Assembly (NCBI RefSeq): GCF_000423405.1
Contig: NZ_KE384013.1
Span: forward strand, 353,142 to 417,141
DNA: 64,000 nt
Origin: Mesonia mobilis DSM 19841
Lineage (GTDB): Bacteria > Bacteroidota > Bacteroidia > Flavobacteriales > Flavobacteriaceae
Direction: 5' to 3'
Position 1 is the stretch's first letter. The number at the start of each line of letters is the position of its first letter. Positions 17,679 to 26,570 of the stretch are shown here, one piece after another. The notes beneath the pieces were generated by a model, which was given only the letters and a program-made list of their open reading frames with translations, had not been told where the DNA came from and searched no databases. The position numbers and the translations under genes were made by a program.

Positions 17679-18687
17679 CTTTAAATATTTACTAGTTGGT
17701 TTGGCGATTTTCAATTTTATTTCTTGCCAAAATAAACCAAGTCTTCAGTCGGAATATGTAGAAGGAAATGCTTTAGGAACATCTTATCATATCAATTTCT
17801 ACAGTGATAAGTCAGAAAATTGGGAACAAGGTTTCGACTCTATTTTTGAAGCGGTCAATAAATCGATGAGTACTTATTTGCCGAATTCAGATATTTCAAA
17901 AATCAATAAGGGAAATAAGGACGTAAAAGTCGATCAAATGTTTCGAGAAGTATTTAATCTATCTAAAGAAATTTACGCTAACACAGACGGTTATTTTGAC
18001 CCAACGGTTGGTAATTTAGTTAATGCTTACGGTTTTGGTGCAGAAGAATTAAATGAGCTTACCGAAAAAGATCTCGATTCTTTAGTGAGTTTAGTAGGTT
18101 TTAAAGATTTTTATTTAACTGAAGAAAACCAAGTTAAAAAACCTCATAAAAATAGTTATTTAGAATTCAATGCTATTGCGAAAGGCTATACGGTAGATCG
18201 TTTAGCAGTTTATTTAGAATCTCAAGGCGTAGAAAATTATTTAGTTGAATTGGGAGGTGAATTAAGAGCTAAAGGAATAAACCTTACCAAAGATAAATCG
18301 TGGAAAGTTGGCTTAGACGATCCTTACCAAGAAGATGGCAATCGTGAGATCATTGCTATTTTAGAACTTAAAGATCGTGCATTGGCAACTTCTGGTAACT
18401 ACAGAAAATTTCGAGTAGACTCGGTGACCGGTCAAAAATTTGTACATACCATTAATCCAAAGACAGGAAAAGCAGAACGTAGCAATATTTTAAGCGCTTC
18501 TGTTCTTGCTGAAACTTGTGCTGAAGCAGATGCTTATGCTACAGGATTTATGGCTATGGGATTAGAAAAGTCGAAAAAAGTACTTCAGAATTTAGATAGG
18601 GTAGAAGCTTATTTAATTTATACTGAAAATGATAGTACAAAAATATTTACTACTCCAAAATTTAACGAATCACTCGTAGAAGATTAA
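17671..18687 (+). CDS. apbE: FAD:protein FMN transferase (ApbE), lipoprotein
   Basis: 338 residues with a lipoprotein signal (IFNFISC, Cys at about residue 20). Family features include GTSYHINFYS near the start, FDPTVGNLVNAYGFG, the core EFNAIAKGYTVDRLA, and LATSGNYRKF followed by VHTINPKTGKA. ApbE uses FAD to attach FMN to threonine in NqrB and NqrC on the periplasmic side. Its position directly after nqrABCDEF fits that job. It is convergent with the methyltransferase gene, overlapping by 4 bases. Confidence 0.94.
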   Translation: MNNFKYLLVGLAIFNFISCQNKPSLQSEYVEGNALGTSYHINFYSDKSENWEQGFDSIFEAVNKSMSTYLPNSDISKINKGNKDVKVDQMFREVFNLSKEIYANTDGYFDPTVGNLVNAYGFGAEELNELTEKDLDSLVSLVGFKDFYLTEENQVKKPHKNSYLEFNAIAKGYTVDRLAVYLESQGVENYLVELGGELRAKGINLTKDKSWKVGLDDPYQEDGNREIIAILELKDRALATSGNYRKFRVDSVTGQKFVHTINPKTGKAERSNILSASVLAETCAEADAYATGFMAMGLEKSKKVLQNLDRVEAYLIYTENDSTKIFTTPKFNESLVED

Positions 18688-19460
18688 TTTGCCGGTTTTT
18701 GGCAAACTGGAATAATTTCACCTTTTGCTAATCTGTACTTATCAATTTCTTCCGCAGATAATTCTTTAGTATAATCAGCTTCAATAACGTTAAAACCTAT
18801 ACTTCTTAGTTTGTTGAAGTAATCTCTTCCGTAGATACGAACGTGATCATACTGCCCAAAGATTTTTGCTCGTTCTTTAGGATCTGTAATCGTATCATCT
18901 TCAAAGGTATGTTCTCTACTTAAATCTTGCGGAATTTGTAAAATAGCAACACCATTAGGTTTAAGAATTCGATACAATTCTTGCATAGCTTTAGTGTCGT
19001 TGGGGATATGTTCTAAAACGTGATTGCAAAGTATAAAATCGTATTGATTATCGTTAAATGGTAAATTACAAATATCAGCCTTTACATCGGCTAAAGGTGA
19101 ATTTAAATCTGTAGTCGTATAATCAATATTCGAAAGTCTCCTGAAACGCTTGTAAAAAGCTTGTTCTGGAGCAAAATGTAAGACAGATTTCTTCGCAGTG
19201 AAAAAATCTGTCTTATTTTTTAAGTATAACCATAAAAGCCGATGCCTTTCTAACGATAACGTAGAAGGAGATAATACATTTTCTCGTTGCTGTTCGTAAC
19301 CGTAAGGTAAAAACTTCGAAAAGCTTTTACCATCGATCGGGTCGGTGTATTTATTTCCTCTAAGAAAGGTTACTAAAAAAGGTTTAGCAATATAGCTAGC
19401 TTTAATTAATAAGGGTCTGGGAATGGTATTTAATACAGATTTAAATACTTTTTTAATCAT
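18684..19460 (-). CDS. Class I SAM-dependent methyltransferase
   Basis: 258 residues from ATG 19460 (MIKKVFKS). An upstream in-frame Met would lie inside the preceding gene. The Rossmann core is recognisable: VLHFAPEQAF in place of the glycine loop, TTDLNSPLADVKADICNLPF, then the Methyltransf_11 segment YDFILCNHVLEHIPND and LYRILKPNGVAILQIP. The lack of a GxGxG loop is typical of this flavobacterial subgroup. Substrate unknown. It starts one base after the stop of the HNH-type gene and so probably belongs to the map operon. Confidence 0.85.
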   Translation of the reverse strand: MIKKVFKSVLNTIPRPLLIKASYIAKPFLVTFLRGNKYTDPIDGKSFSKFLPYGYEQQRENVLSPSTLSLERHRLLWLYLKNKTDFFTAKKSVLHFAPEQAFYKRFRRLSNIDYTTTDLNSPLADVKADICNLPFNDNQYDFILCNHVLEHIPNDTKAMQELYRILKPNGVAILQIPQDLSREHTFEDDTITDPKERAKIFGQYDHVRIYGRDYFNKLRSIGFNVIEADYTKELSAEEIDKYRLAKGEIIPVCQKPAN

Positions 19461-19461
19461 A

Positions 19462-20040
19462 TTATACCTTAAGATCTGCCCAGTTTTCTCCCGTTTTAAT
19501 TCTGTGTAACTGCATTTCTGAAACACCAAACTGTTTGGCAAGTACTTTAAGTCTTGTCTTTCTGTTCGGATCTAATAATTTCTTTTTTAAAATTGTTGCT
19601 TCAGCATAAGAGAGTTTGGTATACGTTCTACGTTTACTTTGTCGCTTTGCAATTACTTTTGGGTTCTTGTCTTGGTGTTTCTCCCATTCTTTACGGTTAA
19701 CCCAAGCAAGGTTGTTAATGTTGTTGTCTTTTTTATCGTAATTCTTATGAATTACAAAAAGACCGTCTTCTGGCTTGTCTAAAAAGGCAATCGCCATAAC
19801 TTTGTGCAGGTAGAAGTTTTTACGTTTGCCATCTTTCATTTTCGTGTTGAAAACTTGATAGCCGTTAATAGAACTTCCTTTAAGAATGACACCGTTTTTG
19901 CTTTTTACAAAATTCATCACTCTACCTTTGCTGGAAATGGCTATTTCGTAGCCTTCTGCCCAGTCGTCTTCATAGTAATACCGCCATTCTTCAACGAAAT
20001 TGTTGTCGCGGTAAAAGGACTCATTTTTTTCTAAATTCAT
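19462..20040 (-). CDS. NUMOD4/HNH-type protein with C-terminal helix-turn-helix
   Basis: 192 residues from ATG 20040 (MNLEKNESF). Residues 20-60 resemble NUMOD4 (GYEIAISSKGRVMNF ... GYQVFNTKM). Residues 60-105 carry an HNH-like pattern (YLHKVMAIAFL, VIHKNYDKKDNNINNLAWV). Residues 140-190 look like a DNA-binding NUMOD1/HTH segment (LKVLAKQFGVSEMQLHRIK). Such proteins are known mostly as homing endonucleases, but this one sits in a house-keeping operon, overlaps the 3' end of map by 20 bases, and shows no intron or intein around it. It may be a domesticated DNA-binding protein. Activity unproven. Confidence 0.75.
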   Translation of the reverse strand: MNLEKNESFYRDNNFVEEWRYYYEDDWAEGYEIAISSKGRVMNFVKSKNGVILKGSSINGYQVFNTKMKDGKRKNFYLHKVMAIAFLDKPEDGLFVIHKNYDKKDNNINNLAWVNRKEWEKHQDKNPKVIAKRQSKRRTYTKLSYAEATILKKKLLDPNRKTRLKVLAKQFGVSEMQLHRIKTGENWADLKV

Positions 20041-20827
20041 CTTCTTCTTCGCTTTTAATTCCCAATGATTCATAAATATAATCGAAGGTAGAAAGCAATT
20101 GGGGGTTACCATCTACCAGGGCCACATCATGTTCAAAATGTGCACTGACTTTTCCATCTGCAGTAAGGATAGTCCAGCCATCACGAAGTTGTTTGATGCG
20201 TTTTGTTCCTAAATTAATCATGGGTTCTATGGCTACTGCCATACCCTCTACAAATTTTTTACCACGGCCTCTTTTACCGTAGTTGGGCATTTCTGGGTCT
20301 TCATGCATCTTGGTACCTAAACCATGACCTACAAGTTCTCTTACTACTCCGTAACCGTGATCTTCTGCGTGCTTTTGTATAGCATATCCTACATCTCCTA
20401 CGCGGTTACCAAGTTTAAATTCTTTAATTCCCAGGTATAGTGACTCTTTAGTCACTTTTAAAAGCTGTTTAATCTCTGGCGATACTTCGCCAACTTCAAA
20501 AGTATAAGCATGATCACCGTAAAAGCCGTTTTTTACCGCTCCGCAGTCTACAGAAATGATATCACCATCTTCTAAAGGTTTATCATTGGGTATACCGTGA
20601 ACTACTTGAGCATTTGGACTCATACATAGCGTATTAGGAAAATCGTACATGCCTAAAAAACCTGGGATTGCATCTTGAGATCGAATGTAATCTTCAGCTA
20701 TTTTATCTAACTGAAGTGTTGTTACTCCCGGCTTTATTTCTTTTGCTATAACTCCTAATGTTCTAGATACGATTTGTGCGCTTTCACGCATTAACTCTAA
20801 TTCTTCGCTAGTTTTGGTAATGATCAT
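20021..20827 (-). CDS. map: Methionine aminopeptidase, type I
   Basis: 268 residues of pita-bread fold. Metal ligands are recognisable: Asp in SVDCGAV, Asp in YGDHAYTF, His in VGHGLGTKMHEDP, Glu in AIEPMI and Glu in HFEHDVALV. It removes initiator Met from nascent proteins. It overlaps the following HNH-type gene by 20 bases and follows the HAD gene after 17 bases. Confidence 0.96.
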   Translation of the reverse strand: MIITKTSEELELMRESAQIVSRTLGVIAKEIKPGVTTLQLDKIAEDYIRSQDAIPGFLGMYDFPNTLCMSPNAQVVHGIPNDKPLEDGDIISVDCGAVKNGFYGDHAYTFEVGEVSPEIKQLLKVTKESLYLGIKEFKLGNRVGDVGYAIQKHAEDHGYGVVRELVGHGLGTKMHEDPEMPNYGKRGRGKKFVEGMAVAIEPMINLGTKRIKQLRDGWTILTADGKVSAHFEHDVALVDGNPQLLSTFDYIYESLGIKSEEEDEFRKK

Positions 20828-20844
20828 TAACTTATTATTCTATA

Positions 20845-21258
20845 TTATTTAAAGAAAGAAAAAATACCTTTCTTTTTTTTACTTGTTTTCGGGATCTCTG
20901 GCTTAACATTGGTTAATTCATGATAGATTTCTCCCCATCCTAAAAATCCTCCTACATTTCTATCGTCAATAAAAATATCAGCATTAATCTTTCTGCTCAA
21001 TTGAGGATCAAATTCTTCTTCAGGATAACTCATATTAACCGCATAGAACTCAAGACCGTTTTCTTTACAGAAATCTACAGCTGCTTGTAGGCGTTTGCCG
21101 TGTCTGTACGTCCATAAAATTAATCGGTGGCCTTCATTTTCTAATCGCTTAAGAGTTTCAAAAGCGAAAATTTTAGTTTCACCAATTCCCGGATATGCGT
21201 TTTCTACTATCGTGCCGTCAAAATCTACGGCTATGGTTAAAGACTTATCACTAATCAT
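20845..21258 (-). CDS. BT_0820-type HAD-family phosphatase
   Basis: 137 residues. HAD motif I is AVDFDGTIVE (nucleophile Asp and acid/base Asp), motif II LILWTYR, and the C-terminal acidic motif DIFIDDRNVGG. The small size and the NMSYPEEEF loop match the Bacteroidota BT_0820 group of compact HAD phosphatases of unknown physiological substrate. It is placed between thioredoxin and map on the minus strand with short gaps. Confidence 0.85.
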   Translation of the reverse strand: MISDKSLTIAVDFDGTIVENAYPGIGETKIFAFETLKRLENEGHRLILWTYRHGKRLQAAVDFCKENGLEFYAVNMSYPEEEFDPQLSRKINADIFIDDRNVGGFLGWGEIYHELTNVKPEIPKTSKKKKGIFSFFK

Positions 21259-21275
21259 TCATTTTAATTTTATTC

Positions 21276-21818
21276 CTACTCTTCTGCGTAGGGATTTTGA
21301 TATGATTGGTTGGTAACAATCTTTAAAATATCTTCTTCAAATGTTTCCTGCGGAAATTCAACAAACCTGTTGATTTCATTTCCTTTTTTGTCGAAAAAAA
21401 TAATGGTTGGTACGTGATGTACATCTAAATCTTCTTCATAATTGGCTTCAGTAGATTTGTAATGATCCATCGCGTAAATCTCCAAATTCTTTTCTTTAAA
21501 GTTTACTTCATCTAACAATTTTAAAAGCTTAGGTGTTTCTCTTCTACTATCTGGACACCAGGTTCCCATAAATACCTTGATACGGTATTGCTTAATGGGC
21601 TTTTTTATTTGTTGAACTATTTCTTCATTTGGCTCGTAAGCTTTATAGGCTTTATTGAACCATTTTTTTGTATAGCCTGTTCTAAAATCTTCTTGCGTAA
21701 TTAGACCAGTGTAATCTTTATCGTTAGGAGTTTTATCCTCTTGTGCAACTAATGTTAAATTTACAAATAAAATTATTAATGCACTATACTTTATTTTATT
21801 TAAAAAGCTGATATACAT
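21276..21818 (-). CDS. Exported thioredoxin-family protein
   Basis: 180 residues with an N-terminal signal segment (about 10-26, ending LVAQ). The thioredoxin domain has the active-site variant GTWCPDSRRE: CxxS rather than CxxC, so only one redox cysteine. The cis-Pro loop is HHVPTIIFF. CxxS thioredoxins often act as isomerase/monothiol or binding proteins. Start and gpmI stop overlap by one base (TAATG), indicating co-translation. Confidence 0.85.
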   Translation of the reverse strand: MYISFLNKIKYSALIILFVNLTLVAQEDKTPNDKDYTGLITQEDFRTGYTKKWFNKAYKAYEPNEEIVQQIKKPIKQYRIKVFMGTWCPDSRRETPKLLKLLDEVNFKEKNLEIYAMDHYKSTEANYEEDLDVHHVPTIIFFDKKGNEINRFVEFPQETFEEDILKIVTNQSYQNPYAEE

Positions 21819-23332
21819 TATTTTAGGATAGATTTTTGCGTCATTAATTCAGGTTGGTCAATATCCATTAAATCTAAAATGGTTGGGGCAACATCACCTA
21901 AAATTCCGTCGTTAATTTCTTTTTTATCGGGGCTCACTAAAATAACAGGAACCGGGTTGGTGGTATGCGCGGTATTGGCACTACCGTCTTCATTAATCAT
22001 CTTCTCACTATTTCCGTGATCTGCTAAAATGATCATGTTATAATTTTCTTTAGCCGCTTCGTAAATTTTGCCTAAACATTCATCTACGGTTTCGCAGGCT
22101 TTAACAGCTGCATCAAAATCTCCTGTATGACCAACCATATCTGGGTTAGCAAAGTTGATACAGAAAAAATCTATCGATGCTTTCGAAATTTCTTTCTCTA
22201 ATTTCTCAGTTAACTCGTATGCACTCATTTCTGGTTGTAAATCGTAAGTAGCAACTTTTGGTGAGTTAACTAATATACGTTCTTCGCCTTTAAATGGTTT
22301 TTCTCTTCCGCCAGAAAAGAAAAATGTTACGTGCGGATATTTTTCTGTTTCAGCAGCTCTTAACTGCGTTTTGCCCGAATACTCTAAAGCTTCTCCTAAA
22401 GTAGCTTTAATATTATCTTTTTTATAAACCACATTTATACTTTCGAACGATTCATCGTAAGTAGTCATCGTTACAAAATACAGTGGGATTTTTTTCATTT
22501 CGTAATCACCAAAATCTTCTTGAGAAAGCGCTTGCGTTAATTGTCTACCACGGTCTGTTCTAAAATTAAAGAAAATGATTACATCACCTTTTTGAATAGT
22601 TGCTGTAGGTTCATTATTTTCGGTAACAACGATAGGTTCTATAAACTCATCGGTGGTATCGTTATCATAACTTTCTTGAATTGCTTCTGAAGGATTTTCG
22701 GTTTTTTTACCAACACCGTTCACAATAAGATCGTAAGCTTTCTTAGTACGTTCCCAACGTTTATCACGATCCATCGCAAAGTAACGACCAATTACAGAGG
22801 CTAGTTTTGCGTTGTTTTCTTCTAAAGAAGGAAGTAAATCTTCAATAAAACCTTTACCAGATTTTGGGTCAACATCACGACCATCTGTAAAAGCGTGAAC
22901 GTATTTATTTTTTACACCGGCTTGGTCTGCAGCATGTACTAAACCTTTAAGGTGTTTTATATGTGAATGTACGCCGCCGTCACTTACTAAACCTAGAAAG
23001 TGAACTGCTTTGTCGTTAGTTGTGGCATAATTAAATGCTTCTTTTAAAACAGCTTCGTCTTTTAAAGTATCGTTATCAACCGCCATATTAATCTTAGCGA
23101 GATCTTGATAAACAATACGTCCGGCTCCCAAATTCATATGGCCAACCTCACTATTTCCCATTTGTCCTTCAGGTAAACCAACATTCATTCCGTCGGTACG
23201 AAGTTGAGCGTGAGGGTATTCGTTAAAAAGTTTGTCGAAATTTGGGGTATTTGCTTTGTAGATGGCAGATTCTTTCGGATCTTGAGTAGAACCCCATCCA
23301 TCTAAAATCATTAAAATGGCTTTGTTGGGCAT
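21818..23332 (-). CDS. gpmI: 2,3-bisphosphoglycerate-independent phosphoglycerate mutase
   Basis: 504 residues, typical of iPGM. The phosphorylated serine is S61 in GQMGNSEVGHMNLGAG. Mn ligands include D11 (LMILDGWG), the DGRDV segment, and the C-terminal LADHGNSEKM and AHTTNPVP. It interconverts 3- and 2-phosphoglycerate in glycolysis and gluconeogenesis. First gene of a minus-strand run reaching to the methyltransferase at 18684. Confidence 0.97.
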   Translation of the reverse strand: MPNKAILMILDGWGSTQDPKESAIYKANTPNFDKLFNEYPHAQLRTDGMNVGLPEGQMGNSEVGHMNLGAGRIVYQDLAKINMAVDNDTLKDEAVLKEAFNYATTNDKAVHFLGLVSDGGVHSHIKHLKGLVHAADQAGVKNKYVHAFTDGRDVDPKSGKGFIEDLLPSLEENNAKLASVIGRYFAMDRDKRWERTKKAYDLIVNGVGKKTENPSEAIQESYDNDTTDEFIEPIVVTENNEPTATIQKGDVIIFFNFRTDRGRQLTQALSQEDFGDYEMKKIPLYFVTMTTYDESFESINVVYKKDNIKATLGEALEYSGKTQLRAAETEKYPHVTFFFSGGREKPFKGEERILVNSPKVATYDLQPEMSAYELTEKLEKEISKASIDFFCINFANPDMVGHTGDFDAAVKACETVDECLGKIYEAAKENYNMIILADHGNSEKMINEDGSANTAHTTNPVPVILVSPDKKEINDGILGDVAPTILDLMDIDQPELMTQKSILK

Positions 23333-23417
23333 TATGTGAATTTTGGGGTAAAGATAATATCTATTAAAAGGCTAAATTATAATATTTTCCTAAAATTAGG
23401 TGTCATTTATCGGTAAT

Positions 23418-24155
23418 TTATGCCAAAAGTGTGGGATTTATTTCTAAAACGTTTTCAGAAATGTATTTCTGAATAAATTTTTCAGAAAAGTTTTCATTCC
23501 CTAAAATCTGATTTGAACTTTGTAGCAATTCTTTTACTTCTAACTTTTGATACTTCTTTAGATAAGGAATTGAAAGTGGCGCATATGAAAAATGCCAAGG
23601 TTCATGTTTAAAGCCTTTTCGGTCTTCATTTTTGGTGTAAACCAATTGAAAATTGAATTTTTCAGCGTTTTGATCCATCCATTTTTTTAAAGGAGCATAA
23701 ACACCATCGCCGTAATAGTTTTTAGGTTGAAGTAGAGAAGAAGGCGCACTTGGGTTAGCGTCGATAATATCGATATCGGTTCCCCAATGGTGACGCGAAG
23801 TTCCCGGAATGGTTGAATAATCGATAATTTTATGAATGGCCTGAGTAGGAGTTAAGCCTCGTTCTGTATAGCGTTTGTATTTGCCATTCCAGATGCGTTG
23901 TTGATGATCAAAACTGCGATAACTCGAAACGATTTGAATAGCGATCCCATCTGCTTGAGCCGCTTGCTGCATTTTTATAAAATCTTCATAAGCTGCTTTA
24001 CGTAATTTGTAGCCGTTACCAAACAGTTCTGGCGAACCTTTACCAAGCAATTCTTGCGTAGAAATTTCTTCAGTAAAAAAAAATAAGCTTTGTAAAGGAA
24101 TTAAACTTGCTGCAGAAGTTAGTAAAGAGAGGTTGATAAAGTTACGTCTGTTCAT
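23418..24155 (-). CDS. M15-family D-alanyl-D-alanine carboxypeptidase (VanY-like)
   Basis: 245 residues. The N-terminal signal contains MNRRNF followed by a hydrophobic stretch, resembling but not fully matching a Tat signal. The Zn-peptidase motifs are SSYRSFDHQQRIW, GTSRHHWGTDIDI (His and Asp ligands) and EPWHFSYAP (catalytic Glu and His ligand). It should trim the terminal D-Ala of peptidoglycan peptides in the periplasm. Its start overlaps the upstream acetyltransferase by 14 bases. Confidence 0.9.
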   Translation of the reverse strand: MNRRNFINLSLLTSAASLIPLQSLFFFTEEISTQELLGKGSPELFGNGYKLRKAAYEDFIKMQQAAQADGIAIQIVSSYRSFDHQQRIWNGKYKRYTERGLTPTQAIHKIIDYSTIPGTSRHHWGTDIDIIDANPSAPSSLLQPKNYYGDGVYAPLKKWMDQNAEKFNFQLVYTKNEDRKGFKHEPWHFSYAPLSIPYLKKYQKLEVKELLQSSNQILGNENFSEKFIQKYISENVLEINPTLLA

Positions 24156-24591
24156 AATTTTTAAACATCAAAAAGTGGGGTCCAACATTAGGAATATCAA
24201 ATTCCTTTCCAAAAACTTGAAAATTGTTTTTTTGATAAAACTCAATGGCAGTAGTTCTGGCGTTAAACCATAGCGTTGCCGGCGCTTTTTGCTGAATTAA
24301 ATCTTCAGCATACAATAACAAATGCCTGCCATAACCTTTACTTTGCTGGTTGGGTACGACGGCCATACCGCGTAATCGGTATTGATTATTGGTAGCGATT
24401 TTTTCAGAAGCATCCTTTAAAACACTTGCAATAGCAATGAGTTCTTCGTTGTTGTAAAGTGCTAGATGAATCGTTTCTTCAGCTAAATCGCCTTCGAAAA
24501 AACATTCTTCCCGAGGCTTTCCGTTTCTTAAAACCGTTTGCCTTACGGGAAGAATCTCTTCAACGTTTACTTCTTCAATATGTATTTTCAA
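24142..24591 (-). CDS. GNAT-family N-acetyltransferase
   Basis: 149 residues. Acetyl-CoA-binding motif A is visible as LRGMAVVPNQQSKGYGRHLL (Q/RxxGxG type), followed by the beta-5/alpha-4 segment LWFNARTTAIEFYQKNNFQVFG. Substrate unknown. It overlaps the M15 peptidase gene by 14 bases and follows another acetyltransferase by 5 bases, so the three are probably co-expressed. Confidence 0.85.
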   Translation of the reverse strand: MKIHIEEVNVEEILPVRQTVLRNGKPREECFFEGDLAEETIHLALYNNEELIAIASVLKDASEKIATNNQYRLRGMAVVPNQQSKGYGRHLLLYAEDLIQQKAPATLWFNARTTAIEFYQKNNFQVFGKEFDIPNVGPHFLMFKNYEQT

Positions 24592-24596
24592 AAGAA

Positions 24597-24881
24597 TTAA
24601 GCTTTTACGTCTTGGTAACTTTCGTTTTCGTCGAATTTTACTTCAGCAAAAGGACAAAGAGGATCGATTTTATAACCATTTTCTCGAGCATAATTTACGG
24701 TATGGTCAAGAATCTGACTCGCTAAACCTTTTCCCTCTAAAGATTTGCGAGTTTGCGTATGGTCGATCACTAAGACTTGATCTTTTTTTACATACGTAAG
24801 CTCACAAACTTTACCTTCAGCATCTTCCATATAAAACATACCGTTGGTATGATTTTCTTTGTGTAAGATCTCGTGGTTCAT
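24597..24881 (-). CDS. Short GNAT-like N-acetyltransferase (COG2388 type)
   Basis: 94 residues, the short single-motif acetyltransferase form. The signature is VIDHTQTRKSLEGKGLASQIL, here with the pyrophosphate-binding EGKGLA, then YARENGYKIDPLCPFA. The terminal PxCPF segment is typical of YidJ/NATD1-like proteins. Its substrate is unknown. It lies 6 bases after clpP on the same strand. Confidence 0.85.
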   Translation of the reverse strand: MNHEILHKENHTNGMFYMEDAEGKVCELTYVKKDQVLVIDHTQTRKSLEGKGLASQILDHTVNYARENGYKIDPLCPFAEVKFDENESYQDVKA

Positions 24882-24887
24882 GGTTTT

Positions 24888-25439
24888 TTATTTTGAATAT
24901 TGCTGATCTACGATCCCGTATTCCAGAGATTCTTCTGCATTCATCCAATAATCTCTGTTGAAGTCTTTCATCACTTTTTCAAAAGACTGCCCACAATTAT
25001 CGGCAAGAATTTGAGCACTTAATTCTTTAGTTTTTAGAATTTCTTGTGCCTGAATTTCGATATTCGAAGCTTGTCCGCGTGCGCCACCGCTAGGTTGGTG
25101 AATCATTACTCGAGCGTGCGGCATAATAAAACGTTTGCCTTTTGTTCCTGCTGAAAGTAATATCGATCCCATTGATGCGGCTAAACCGGTACAAATTGTC
25201 GAAACGTCGCAAGAAAGTGATTGCATCGTGTCGTAAATAGAAAAACCGGAGGTTACGTAGCCTCCCGGACTGTTAATGTAAAACTGAATATCGCCTTTGC
25301 CTTGTGCGTCTAAATATAGAAAACGCTCTACAAGATGTTTGGCAGATTTGTCGTCTACTTGGCCCCAAAGAAAAACTTTGCGTTCTTCTAAAAATTTATG
25401 ATCGATCAGGTCTTGAGATTTTCCTGGTTTATTACTCAT
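24888..25439 (-). CDS. clpP: ClpP-family serine protease
   Basis: 183 residues. The catalytic triad is visible as S89 (GLAASMGSIL), H114 (VMIHQPSGG) and D163 (NRDYWMNAEE). The oxyanion strand is INSPGG. It is shorter than the main flavobacterial ClpP because the N-terminal propeptide/axial loop region is brief, so it may be the second ClpP paralogue of the genome. It works with an AAA+ unfoldase such as ClpX. No clpX is adjacent; tRNA-Gly lies upstream on the other strand. Confidence 0.9.
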   Translation of the reverse strand: MSNKPGKSQDLIDHKFLEERKVFLWGQVDDKSAKHLVERFLYLDAQGKGDIQFYINSPGGYVTSGFSIYDTMQSLSCDVSTICTGLAASMGSILLSAGTKGKRFIMPHARVMIHQPSGGARGQASNIEIQAQEILKTKELSAQILADNCGQSFEKVMKDFNRDYWMNAEESLEYGIVDQQYSK

Positions 25440-25555
25440 AGTTTCAATTTTTTTATTTGTTTAAAAATAGAATTAATTTCAGAAAACTCATATCAAATTT
25501 TTTGAAATTTTATTTGGTAATTATGTCAAGCTTATATTATATTTGCCGTCGCTTT

Positions 25556-25628
25556 GCGGGAGTAGCTCAGTTGGTAGAGCGTCAGCCTTCCAAGCTGAAT
25601 GTCGCCAGTTCGAACCTGGTCTCCCGCT
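25556..25628 (+). tRNA. tRNA-Gly (anticodon TCC)
   Basis: Complete cloverleaf: acceptor GCGGGAG pairs with CTCCCGC, D-arm GCTC...GAGC, anticodon loop CTTCCAA on stem TCAGC/GCTGA, and T-arm GCCAG-TTCGAAC-CTGGT. The discriminator is T and CCA is not encoded. It reads GGA/GGG codons. A terminator follows immediately. Confidence 0.97.
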
Positions 25629-25630
25629 CT

Positions 25631-25665
25631 AAAAACCTCATTAGTTTTCTAATGAGGTTTTTTAT
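25631..25665. terminator. Bidirectional terminator after tRNA-Gly
   Basis: Hairpin AACCTCATTAG-tttt-CTAATGAGGTT with A and T runs on both sides. It also serves the 3' end of the convergent propeller gene. Confidence 0.9.
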
Positions 25666-26561
25666 TTTTTAATGCGATAAGCAGCAACCGTATTTCCTGA
25701 GAAAGTTGGCACTAAAAGTAGATTTCTATCTTCAAAATACTGAATGTCTGCAGTGTTGAAACCTTCTTTTTGTGTATCTAATAAAAGTTTTTTGTTGAAT
25801 TTTTGATCGATATGAAATAATTGTCCGTTCCAATCGGATACGATCAATTCATCTTTATTGAGTTTCGTAATTCCGTCGCCGGCACCAATGTCTTTGGTGA
25901 GCGTTGTGAGTTGTTCGTCTTTAGAAATTACTTTTAGATCTTGTGATTTGCTATTCATTACAAATAAAGAATCATTTCTAAAAAGCAATCCGTTAGGTCG
26001 AGATAAGCTTCCTTTGTAGGCTAATTGTAAACTGTCGTTTTCAATTTTATAGATACTTTTGGCATTGCAAGCTGAAATATATAGCGTTTCATCTTTTTTA
26101 ACAATATCATTAAATTGAGGATCTTCAACATCTTCTAAAGCGAAACGCTTAATGATTTTTTTAGTATTCAAATCTATTTTTGCGATTTCTTTCGAATCTG
26201 CCACATATAAAGTATCGGCGATTAAAGCCATTCCTTTTGGGCTGCTTAAACCTTCAATAAGCTTTAAGGTTTTTATATTTCCGTCAAAATCTATTTCAGC
26301 AATAAAACCATCGCCATCCATTTTCCAACCGCCTTGATTACAATTAGAAACTAAGATTCGATCACGAGTTTTATCGTACAAAACAGATTCTGCCGTAGTT
26401 AAAAGCGTATCGGTTTCCCAAATTTTTTCAAGCTGAATTTCTTTAGGTTCTTTTTTATGAACAGAAGTAGTTTCTTTAGCGGTGTTATTTTCCTTGGCTT
26501 GCTCTTTACAAGCGATCATTCCTAAAAAACTCAATAAAATGAGACTAATTCTTTTCATCAT
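25662..26561 (-). CDS. SMP-30/NHL-like beta-propeller lipoprotein
   Basis: 299 residues. Lipoprotein signal MMKRISLILLSFLGMIAC. The rest shows about six repeated blades of the form ILVSNC.., LYVADSKEIAKIDL, LYISACNAKSIYKIE, LFVMNSKSQDLKVI, LIVSDWNGQLFHID, LLVPTFSGNTVAAY. This is the SMP-30/gluconolactonase-like propeller pattern, but the catalytic metal ligands cannot be confirmed by eye, so it may be a binding protein. A start one codon later is equally possible. It is downstream of glsA by 10 bases. Confidence 0.8.
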   Translation of the reverse strand: MMKRISLILLSFLGMIACKEQAKENNTAKETTSVHKKEPKEIQLEKIWETDTLLTTAESVLYDKTRDRILVSNCNQGGWKMDGDGFIAEIDFDGNIKTLKLIEGLSSPKGMALIADTLYVADSKEIAKIDLNTKKIIKRFALEDVEDPQFNDIVKKDETLYISACNAKSIYKIENDSLQLAYKGSLSRPNGLLFRNDSLFVMNSKSQDLKVISKDEQLTTLTKDIGAGDGITKLNKDELIVSDWNGQLFHIDQKFNKKLLLDTQKEGFNTADIQYFEDRNLLLVPTFSGNTVAAYRIKK

Positions 26562-26570
26562 ATAAATAGT

